Under the pieces are notes generated by a model. The model ran no database searches and had not been told where the DNA came from. It saw only the letters and a list, made by a program, of their open reading frames with translations. A program made the translations under genes and the position numbers. From Cryptomeria japonica (taxonomy: Eukaryota > Streptophyta > Pinopsida > Cupressales > Cupressaceae), in the NCBI RefSeq assembly GCF_030272615.1, contig NC_081409.1, positions 470,202,573 through 470,266,572 of the forward strand: a DNA stretch of 64,000 bases, in the 5' to 3' direction. Shown one piece after another: positions 55,399 to 64,000 of this stretch (positions are counted from its first letter, which is position 1; each line of letters starts with the position of its first letter).

Positions 55399-58010
55399 AC
55401 CCTTATTAAGGACAATGAAGAATCAAATGGTTACTGATGCAACCAGATCACAATTTAATAAAAGGGCAATGACTATAAGTGATATAATTAAACATGATGT
55501 TAAGTTTTCCTCCATGGTGATAGTATATAAGATCTATAGCTCTAGCAAGAAATTTTTTGTCTCTGGAACAACTATCTGTGTTGTGTATGAGTTGGTCTGG
55601 GAAGATAAGAAATATGATTTATGTGAATTGCTTCAGAGTGAGATGATGAAGAACTTACAAAAGATTAAATAAGACAAGAAGCATCCATCCAAGTATGGAA
55701 CCTTAATTGTGTGTATGTACTTTTTCTTCATGAATGAAGTAACAGGAATAGGTCAAGTGCAATGGGCATATGATAAATTGGTAGCCATCCAGATTAGAGA
55801 TTTTCTACACAAAATTGGAGACATCAAGAGCCGAAAAGACACTCTTTGGGGTTATTTCAAAAAATTTCAAAGTGAAATGAAGGAAAGGGAGAGAATCCCT
55901 AAGTCCATAGTTAAAAAATATCAAGACACTATCTAATTCATGGTGGACACAAACCAATGTCTGATGGAGGTTGTTGAACCAAGGACTTCATAGATAATGC
56001 CCATGGGATATGAGGTGGATGAAGAAATTTTTGAGCTTTATGCACAACACCTCCTAAGAAAACTAGTGGATCCATCAAAGGAGAGGTTTGGGACCTTCGC
56101 TGAGAAGGATTTGAAATTGTATAAGGAGTTCAAAGGGCCTCAAATCTAGAAGAAAGTCAGAAAATAATTTGAAGCATTGGGATCTCAAAGAAGGCTATCC
56201 AAAAAGAAAGAGAAAGGAACATACCAAAAGTCTCTTCTCCTAAACCCTGAAGGATTTCTTCACCCCATCTGGTCTTGTAAAGTCAACAAAATCTCCAATC
56301 AAGCCATTCATGAAAGGAGAGAAGAGGAAGAAAGTAAGATTTATGGTTGTAAAGGATGATGAAGAAACATAGTCTGATGAAGTTGTGAAGGAGGTAAAGA
56401 AAAAAGAAGCTAAGGCCTCTAAAGTTGCTAAGGAGAAGCCATCCAACAAGAAATTAAAAACCTTTAGAATAGATGAGGTAATCAAGCAAGAAAAAATTAC
56501 AATTAAACCTCCTACGTCCTTAGATCAAATTGCACATGAGATTGTTAAGAATGGTAATTTAAAATCGATGTCTGAATGGTATGAAAATTTTGATGAGAAT
56601 GGTAAAAGGGCATTAGAGGAAGCTATTGTTAAATATTTAAATGTGTACAACAAATCTTTAATATAAATAATGTATGATATACCAAAAGGTTTGTATGATA
56701 ATCTTGAAATGAGGAGACAAACTACAAATAAGGAAGATGAAAGGTTAAGAGAGTATATAATTGTAAATTTATGTCCAGTAATAGTACTTACATAAATGAA
56801 TAGAATATTTAAAGAAGCTAAGCCACACTTTAGAACCAAAACCAGAGTCAATAAGCTTATGATTGGTCTAACTGATGAAGTAGCGAAGGATACAGAGAAA
56901 AACTGTATAGTAATTTTGTAAAAAAATCAGTATGATGTTGTCTCATATACTTCGACATCACAAGAACAACCCAAAGATGATCATGCTGATGTAAATGCTT
57001 TGGTAAAGGAATATGTAGATAAAGATAAGTAGCAAGATGAGTCTGGAAAAGGTGAAGAGGAAATAAGTGATGATAATGTGGGTGAGGATGTACAAAATCC
57101 TTCAGATCAGCCCATGGAGACTCAAGCTCTAGTTATTGATGATACAATACTTAAAGAGGTCAAGGAAGAAATTGATGTAGATGACTAAAAGGAAGAAGAA
57201 AGAGACACTTTCGAGGATTTAAAGGAGTGTCTTGAGAAGAATAAGAAGATTTTTGATGATCTGAGATTGTCTTTGGAGTCCATCAATCTAGCAACCCTCT
57301 TTCCCATCTAGAAGCTAAAGCTAATAACACTTTCACAAGCTAAGGCTAGAGAGGAAAGTTTGAAGTCACATATGGAGGAGAGTGAAATTTTGATTCTTGC
57401 ATCTATCATCCTTGAAAAATTAATGCCTACCTTTCAAAAGGATACATCTACTTCCCCTTCCGACCAGATGAAGAGTTTAATCATCTTGGTGAGTACCCAT
57501 TTTGAATCATTAGAAAAGTTTGTTCAGATCCAAGCTAAAAATGAATTTAAAGCTAAAAGATTTAGGACATTGATGAAAATGATTACCAATGATAGAGGCT
57601 TGTTAGAAACATGTGTAAAAAGCATCCAAGATGCCTTATCAAAAGGAGGAAATATCTACAAGTCTTGTATGTCATCTTCTAAGTTTCTTGCAAATATTGA
57701 AAAACAAACTATGGAGAATGAGAAAACATTAGCAAGTATATCATAGTCTTTTGATCATTTGTCAGTCTCTATGGTGAGCCATGAAGATCAAGTGATATCA
57801 CTACTTGACAAGATCAAGAGTTTAGGCCATGATAAAGAAAAAGTTATTGGTAGGGTTGGTGAACTTCTTGGTTTAATCACTCCCAAGTTGGACACCATGT
57901 TCATTTCTTTGAAGGAAGCACAAGATGCCTTAGGCTCAAAAGACCCCTCTAATCTCAAGTCAATAGAAACTCAAGCATACCTCATTAGTGGTCTCATATT
58001 TATTTTATAA
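55399..58010 (+). pseudogene. Element A ORF2, main part, function unknown
   Basis: It resumes after C with MTISDIIKHDVKFSSMVIVYK (compare NTNVKFISMIIGYK in C), KYDLCELLQSEMMKNLQKI, YGTLIVCMYFFFMNEVTG, QWAYDKLVAIQIRDF and LWGYFKKFQSEMKERERIPK. After frameshifts near 56180-56360 come a Lys-rich linker (VKKKEAKASKVAKEKPSNKK), LDQIAHEIVKNGNLKSMSEW, FDENGKRALEEAIVKYLNVY and RTKTRVNKLMIGL. An acidic segment (EEEISDDNVGEDVQN) and a long coiled-coil-like C-terminus follow (LEKNKKIFDDLRLSLESIN to SHEDQVISLLDKIKSLGHDKEK), ending at 58010. With the 48300-48579 piece this is a protein of about 1000 residues. No known enzyme motif was found. Confidence 0.72.
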
Positions 58011-58313
58011 TGTCTCAAGAAGGGATGGGACAGTCATATGAATTCATTGAAAAACACTTACAGATATTTTCAAGTTTTTGTAAGATAGTAAAGTCAGTGT
58101 GCTTCCGCATATTGAATTTTGGTTTGAATTTTGGCATCTGGATCCCTACCTTTGCCATCAATGTCAAAGGGGGAGTGTAATATTTTGAAAAATGTTGTAT
58201 TCATCTTAGGGGGAGTTTCAAAATTCTGTAATTTTTAGATTTTGAGTTTTGCAGTGTACATATATTGGTACTGATTTTGACAGTCATTTTTCACTAAGTG
58301 TTGTCATCAATTC
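58011..58313 (+). other. Element A 3' untranslated region
   Basis: Several purine runs (AAAGGGGGAGTGTAA at 58167, TTAGGGGGAGTTTC at 58199) precede the polypurine tract. No ORF. Confidence 0.65.
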
Positions 58314-58326
58314 CAAAGGGGGAGAT
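58314..58326 (+). promoter_or_regulatory. Polypurine tract of element A
   Basis: CCAAAGGGGGAGAT directly before the right LTR (TGTTCACAAG). Confidence 0.88.
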
Positions 58327-59432
58327 TGTTCACAAGAGACTGCATGGGGCATCAAATATTATCATTGATAGAAACCCAAGTTAGAGATTCTATCCACAGT
58401 GTGTGACCTGATCCTACCAGAAGATAAAATGAAGATTTGGTTAAGTCCAGTGAGCTAGAAAAGGGCATCTGACAAAGATTAGCATTTTGGTTGGTACTTC
58501 ACTTCAGTTAAATAGTTTGTGTTGTGGAGCTAAGAGAAGCCTAATAGATGTATCTAGTATATTATTTCATGATCTTAGCCTTCGGTGATGATTGTTGAAT
58601 GAGTTAGAAGATTTGGTGTACAAGTTTTTTGGATAGAACAATGTTCATCAACAGTCTCATGTGGATAATCATTGTTTGGCTTATGTGGATTTATTTTGGT
58701 GCTCAGATTGTGATCATGGTGTGTTGTTAGACAATTTTGGTAGCATGTGGACAATTATTTTTGGTTTGCATGATTGTTTTGGTTCAGATTGAGCCAACTT
58801 GGTATACATGTTTCATTTGTGTGTTATGTGTTATTGGGTTGACTAGCGATGGATGAGATTTGGTGTTGTGGATATATAGGAATGATGTGGATGATCAATT
58901 AGGTATGGGAAATGAGTTAGAAATTGTTTATGCGCAAGCTTGAGATTTATGCTCTAGATTGTAGTAGAACATTGAGATAGAGAAATATGAGTTAAAGGTT
59001 GAGCAGTTTGTATAATGAGCTTCACTGGAATTATAATCTAGCATTGGTAGATGCTATTCATTAGTTCATTTTATTATTGTGATATTTATAATCATTTTGT
59101 AAGGAAGTAAGTCTTCCAGGGTTGTAGCCCTTATTGTAATTTGAGCAGTGAGCTCTAGGTAGTGTTCTTGAATGCATGTGCATTCCCATTATGTAATATT
59201 TCTATACTTCTGATAGAGTATTTAGTATTGTGGGTCTCAATCCCACCATGGTTTTTTCCTTAATTGATTTTTCCACATATAAATCTGGTGTTATGGTCTT
59301 GTGGATATTTTCTTTATGTGTTTGCATCTTTCTTTTGTTGATTTTCACTAGATGGTTGAAGAATCATATTAATAATGTAAATATTGTAGAACACTGATTC
59401 ACCCCCCCTCTTAGTGTTCCTTGATTTCAACA
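58327..59432 (+). repeat. Element A 3' LTR
   Basis: Complete LTR, partner of 31321-32347 plus 44916-44982. Terminal stem GAACACTGA (59389-59397) / TTAGTGTTC (59411-59419). Ends TTTCAACA. Confidence 0.94.
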
Positions 59433-59437
59433 ATATG
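59433..59437. repeat. Target-site duplication of element A, right copy
   Basis: ATATG, identical to 31316-31320. Confidence 0.95.
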
Positions 59438-60189
59438 ATCATTGTAATCCTTAGAATCCAACGTGATTAGCTACGTGAGTTATCCTTACTTCAAAAACAT
59501 CTTGGATAGAGCCTTGCTGCTAGCAAGTGTCCATAACCCTGACAAGGTTATCACTATAATCTCACAAATATAGCTCCATTACCATGCAAGCATCCATAGC
59601 CTTGAGTGAGTTACTCGCATGTTCCCAAAGCCAAGCATTTTGATGTTCCATTTCATTGTATTTTTGCTTTTCTTTTCTCGATTTTGTTTTCTTTCTCATT
59701 CTTATCTTTTAATATTTTGGTATTTCTTTTCTTTTGTCATTTATTTTTTACATTTTGGATCACAAGCAGTGAAGCTCATGTGGGTTCAAGAATTATCATA
59801 GCACTGAGGAAAGATTTAATATTTTTCACTAGCCACGTCTTCAACTAAGAAACCATAATGAAAAAGTGGATTATTGTGTAAGATATAGTAATCAAAAGAT
59901 ATTTGTATCAAGATATAACAAGTGATCCTCTTATGAGTCAAGTTCAAATCCTAACCAAAGGATAATATTAAAGAGGAAAACCCTCATATTCTAAAGCATT
60001 TCATAAATATATATCTAGGAAATGGATTGAACATATGATTGAGCATGTACAAGGATGTGACAAAATAACACAAATACCTATTTTATAAATGAATAATCCT
60101 ACCTAGGACACCTAGGACTAAGCAAATTGAAAAATGTTAAGGACTAAAAGTAGGCTAAGACTGATGCAAACTAAGCTAAAGCACACAAA
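59438..60189 (-). other. 3' region of element H next to integrase
   Basis: A 750-bp stretch without a convincing ORF. It has a marked pyrimidine-rich run on the plus strand at 59655-59755 (repeated TTTTCTTTTCT words), which gives chance open frames. It continues the sequence left of element A (29281-31315). Confidence 0.5.
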
Positions 60190-61493
60190 CACTAAATGTA
60201 GTACTTCAATAAATACATTTTGTCAACTCAATCGGGCAATGGTTGGAAGTTAGATGTTAATTGATATGCACTGTTGTTGAAAACTCTTGTGATCACATAA
60301 GACCCCAACAGATTCAGTTCAAATTTTCCTAGCCTATCTCTTTCTACAAGATTCCTTTAATGTTTTGTTAGAACCAAGTCTCCAATTTTAAAGAAACGGA
60401 CTCTCACCCTCTTGTTATAACATCTTCTTAGATTGTTTCTATATGCTTGTAAATGATTAAGGGAATTTTGTCTTTTCACATCAAGCATCTCTAATTCTTG
60501 TAATCTGGCCAGACTGTAGTCTTTTTTTCTGAAATCACATGTTGTAGTGAAACCCAAATGGATGGCAACTTAACCTGGATAAGGAGGATAGCCTTAGATG
60601 CAAACACAAGGGACTAAGGAGTGGCACATATAGGGGTGTATATACAAGTTCAGTAAGCCCAAAGAGAAAGGTTTAGTTGTAAGCACAATCATGGCCAACT
60701 TCATTGACAACTTTTTGAGAATTTTCAGAATAGTTTTATTAGTTGTCTCTGCTTGACCATTAATTTATGGGTAATAGGGAGTGGAAAAATGATTTGGATG
60801 TGAAATTGATCATAGATCTCATGCAATTCCTAGTTGTTAAAAGGGAAACCATCATCCATGACTATGGTCTATGGGATTCTATATCGACATATGATGTAAT
60901 TAAGAAGGAACTTTGCTATTTGTTTATTGGTTATGTAAGTAAGTGGAATTTCTTCCACACATTTAGTAAAGTATTCATTATCAAACAAGATAAAGTAAGG
61001 TTGATCTTCCCTATGAGGTTGGCTTCCCATTACAAAAAAGGACCATGGTGATGTTATAGGTTGGAGATCATGTGTGGGTGCATGAATGAGATCACCATGA
61101 CTCTAACACTACTAACACTTCTAGACATACTTGTATGTATCCTTTTCCATGACTGGCCAAGAATATCCAATACGATGATTTTATTAGCCAAAGAAGGACC
61201 ACTAGATTGAGCCCCACAAATTCCTTAGTGTACCTCCCTCAAAGCCAGTTGTGCTTCTTCTGCATTAAGACATTAAAGAAGAGTTCCATCAAGACTTTCC
61301 TAGTATAAGGTATAGATGATGGTGACATATCTAGAGGCTTGTTGGATCAAGGTCTTTCATTGATTGTGGGGAAGTTTTGGGACAAGTATTGATCATGCAA
61401 GTATGCATAGATGCCTTTGTACAATGAGGAGTTAGGGCCAACTATTACACACACACATTCAGAATGAGGAACTGCATAAGATAGAAACATTAT
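60190..61493 (-). pseudogene. Element H integrase, heavily decayed
   Basis: Minus-strand pieces in Tat integrase order: HDQYLSQNFPTINERP, LFFNVLMQKKHNWL, NGQAETTNKTILKILKK (the catalytic Glu block near 60740-60775), then LARLQELEMLDVKRQNSLNHLQAYR and FKIGDLVLTKH, the GPY-type C-terminus (60357-60557). It follows the aRNH directly. Stops are frequent. The block around the first two catalytic Asp is too damaged to read. Confidence 0.82.
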
Positions 61494-61973
61494 CTATTCT
61501 ACTAAAAACTCAAAGTGTGTCACATTTCTTGGAATATCCAAGAGAGATCCCATTGTTGACATTGCATCAAATGCCTTGTTTTGAGCATAGGGGACTTGTT
61601 CAAAGATGATTTGATCAAAAGATTGCTTAAAGTATTCTACCATATGCTTATATGGCATCAAATTATCATCTTTATTTAAGTAGTCATAATTAACTTGGTT
61701 GATTATCAATTGTGAATCCCCATACACATGAAGATATTTTATTTTCCATTGCACTGTTGATCGGATCCTTGTAATGAGAGTCTCATATTTTGCCCTGTTG
61801 TTTGTATAAGGAAAATTAATCTTGTAGGATTTTGGGATTGTGTCCCCTTGTGGTGTTATAAATAGAACTCCTACCCCCACTTTGTGATTTGTGTAAGAGC
61901 CATCAAAGTGTAGCTTCCATTCAGTTGAGGCAATTATAGTGAACATTGATTCATCAAGGATGTCAACCAGCAA
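61494..61973 (-). pseudogene. Element H archaeal-type RNase H
   Basis: A 159-codon open stretch: ASTEWKLHFDGSYTNHKVGVGVLF (first Asp kept), NNRAKYETLITRIRS (Glu region; NIAEYEA became NRAKYET, so the Glu is changed), VYGDSQLIINQV (third Asp) and NKAFDAMSTMGSLLDIP (fourth Asp). It follows a Tat-type RT and precedes integrase. Decayed copy of the same domain as 1-604. Confidence 0.9.
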
Positions 61974-63210
61974 CGTGTGATCAGACTAAAGCGGATATTT
62001 TGCCAGCTAGTCTTCTATGATCTATTCTTTGATAGCTTTCATGTCCATGTACTCAATGTAAAACTTGCTAAGGATCATGACCAATTTTTCCAATCTTCCT
62101 ATTAATGCATCTTGTTCAAGAGATATTTGAGGAGATCTATTCTTGCAATAAGTTTCACCTTATAACTTAGCATATGGTGTCAAAACTTTTGGGATGCAAA
62201 AATCATGCCAAGACATGGTTTTTCTATTGGAGTGTAGTCCAGCTTATAGCCTACCAATATTCTACTGATGTAGTATATAGCCTATTCTCTCCCTTGGTCA
62301 TCATGTTGTGCCAAAAGTGCTCTAGGAGATGAATTAGTTGTATAAATGTACAGTAGTAAGGGCTTTCCCTATGTTGGTGGTACTAGTACTAGTGGTGATA
62401 GAAAGTAATCTTTCAATGCTCGGAAGGCCTCCTGGCATTGTTTAGTCCATTTAAATGTCACCCCTTTTCTCAAAAGATGTTGGAAATGTTGGCACTTGTC
62501 TACTAGTTGTGATATGAATCTCCTAATTAATTATAGTTTACCTTGTAGACTTCTTAGTTGTTTTAGATTAGAAGGTGGTGGCATCTCAAGAATATCCTTG
62601 ACCTTTGTCGAGTCTACTTCAATACCCCCTTTTGACACTATGAAACCAAGCAGTTTGCTTGTTGTTAAACCAAAAACATAATTTTTGAGATTAAATCAAA
62701 CTTTATACTATTCAAGCCTATTAAATATTCGAGCAAGAACTACAAGGTGACTCTCTCTAGTATTAGACTTAGCCAGCAAATCATTGACATAGTCTTCCAT
62801 GATATCATGTATCATGTCATGAAATAATGTGGTCATGGCTCTTTGATAATTAGCCCAAGACTTCTTTTTTGAGTTTGAATGGAATCATTTTCCAACAATA
62901 AGTCCCACAATTATAGGTTAAGGCAGTTTTGTGTTGATCCTCTAGTGTTGTCCTTATCTAGTTATACCTTGAAAAGCCATCCATTAAAGATAGCATCTCA
63001 TGTGTGGTTGTGAGGTCTACTATCATGTCAATGTTTGGAAGAGGAAAGTCATCTTTGGGATAGGATTTATTTAGATCTCTGAAATTTGTGTAGATGTGGA
63101 TGCCCCCATTGGGTTCAGTCACTGGTAGAAGGTTTGAAATTCATCCACCATAGTCTATGGATCTAATGAAACCCAAATCAACTTTTGTAGTTCTAGCTTG
63201 ACTACCAAGG
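61974..63210 (-). pseudogene. Element H reverse transcriptase and RNase H
   Basis: Readable in broken frames on the minus strand: FRDLNKSYPKDDFPLPNID-type residues near 63060, MLSLMDGFSRYN-type residues near 62985, and the active-site box MEDYVNDLLAKS (62780-62791). Here YVDD has become YVND, the first catalytic Asp being lost by GAT to AAT. The distal part (YGVSKGGIEVDSTKVKDILEM-type, near 62620) and the RNase H region with GYKLDYTPIEKP (near 62240) follow. No long frame survives. Confidence 0.85.
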
Positions 63211-64000
63211 CTAATTGAGGATGCATCTTTCATAGTTTTTCTTGTAAGGCTTAGCTCCTAGAAGTTGTGGCAAGTGATGTAAAACCAATTCTAGGTCTAT
63301 GTGAAGCATGTTCGTGTATGACCAAGAAAAGTTTATTTGCCTCTCTTTGAAAAACTTGATAAAATTTTCCTTTTCTTCCAAATGTGGTGATTCTACAAGA
63401 TGGATTTTTATCAAGTTCACATTATCTCTAATATTCACTTCTTCCAATTTTTCCACCAGTAATGAGGATCTCTCTCAATCAATAGGTAAGCTTTCAATCC
63501 TTCCATCCGTTGGTACCTCAGATGCTTATTTTTCTTTCACTTTTTCATGTTTAGATAATGCTCTTTAGTTTTTACGTTGGGCCCCTTTGTTTTTATTTTG
63601 TTTTCATCTTTCTCTTGATCTTCTTAACTAGAAGACGAGCTAGATTCTCAAAAATAGGATACTCTATCAAGATCTATTGCAAAACCAACCTTATAGTCCC
63701 CATATGGGAATCCTTCATAAACACCAAGGAATTCAGCTATGGCTTCATCATTTTCCAACCAGTCTAAATATGGTGTATCTTTTTGGGCCTAGTTGATGAG
63801 GTGGGGGTACTCTAGGCAAAGGTCATAATCATTATTGGAATAAGAGGCAACTATTAGAGTGCAAGCACAAGTGTCAAAGTAGTGTCTCCTAGAATTTGGG
63901 TCAAGATCTTTGTCTTTATAAATAATACCATCATCAATAGGGGTTGGTGATCATAAGACCTATCTACAACATCAATGTTGCTACTGTGAAGGGAATCTTA
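63211..64000 (-). pseudogene. Element H linker before RT
   Basis: 63456-63211 reads EKENFIKFFKERQINFSWSYTNMLHIDLELV, the Tat block just before RT (NFAWSYSDM in G). Further right come an acidic linker (KVKEK, ASEVPTDGRIESLPID) and, near 63750, PYLDWLENDEAIAEFLGVYEG, related to the tail of the G-patch segment in G. The frame is broken by stops. Confidence 0.7.

Larger units (their letters stand above)
31321..59432 (+). mobile_element. Element A: LTR retrotransposon with gag-like ORF1 and unknown ORF2, no pol
   Basis: The LTRs start TGTT and end CCAACA or TCAACA (31321-32347 plus 44916-44982; 58327-59432). The TSD is ATATG. PBS TTGGTATCAAACC follows the left LTR and the polypurine tract AAAGGGGGAGA precedes the right one. 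Elements B (in the left LTR) and C (internal) inflate it to 28 kb; without them it is about 8.7 kb. ORF1 is a coiled-coil/CCHC gag-like protein. ORF2 has no recognised domain and lies where pol would be. I found no protease, RT or integrase, so A looks non-autonomous. Element C has the same structure. Confidence 0.93.
60190..64000 (-). mobile_element. Element H: Tat-lineage Ty3/gypsy retrotransposon, 5' part cut by window edge
   Basis: RT (63210-62000), aRNH (61973-61494) and integrase (61493-60190) on the minus strand, with linker sequence up to the right edge. Domain order and sequences are those of element G. The parts I assign to its 3' region (59438-60189, 29281-31315, PMD 28628-29280 and 10985-12440, LTR start at 10051) depend on closing the insertions of A and E. 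That assignment is inference; the pol part is certain. Confidence 0.85.

Noticed and set aside
59606-59848. Phe/Leu-rich open stretch that looks like a membrane protein
   Set aside because: It is produced by a pyrimidine-rich tract; there are no other coding signs.

Overview
The window looks like a stretch of a large, repeat-packed plant nuclear genome. I recognise no host gene, rRNA, tRNA, CRISPR array or bacterial feature. Nearly everything is LTR retrotransposon (Ty3/gypsy, Ty1/copia and two gag-bearing groups without pol), A+T-rich outside one LTR, and full of in-frame stops. Very long LTRs, many nested old insertions and a plant-mobile-domain pseudogene suggest a gymnosperm (conifer-like) genome. 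That assignment is an inference.

The layout is a stack of insertions, most proved by 5-bp target-site duplications (TSDs) that I could read. The base layer is probably one Tat-lineage Ty3/gypsy element on the minus strand, called H. Its RT, archaeal-type RNase H and integrase lie at 64000-60190. Its 3' region carries a plus-strand plant mobile domain (PMD) pseudogene, split into 10985-12440 and 28628-29280. Its 3' LTR may start at 10051. A second Tat element, G (minus; gag-protease-G-patch-RT-RNase H, 1-8446, plus a 5' LTR at 8447-9556), seems to sit in that LTR.

Element E (12441-28622, plus; TSD ATGGT) split the PMD gene. E has 3.1-kb LTRs, a gag and an acidic extension but no pol. Element D (15991-22520, minus; TSD GAAGT) is a Ty1/copia element inside E. 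Element A (31321-59432, plus; TSD ATATG) landed further along. Element B (32348-44910, minus; TSD AATTA) is a chromodomain Ty3/gypsy element with 3.4/4.2-kb LTRs, inserted in the left LTR of A. Element C (48585-55393, minus) is a relative of A inserted inside it.

A and C are the most interesting objects. Both have a coiled-coil, four-CCHC gag-like ORF1, and then, where pol should be, a second long ORF of unknown function ending in coiled-coil-like sequence. No protease, integrase or RT is visible. Their LTR ends share a G-run and a flanking inverted repeat with the copia element D. The stem is kept although its sequence differs, which hints that copia-type machinery mobilises them.

All coding regions are decayed. 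In B pol nearly every premature stop that I read is TAG, mostly where Gln is expected, as C-to-T decay of methylated CAG would give. Catalytic residues are also lost: YVDD is YVDN in G and YVND in H, and the protease DSG is DLG in B and D.
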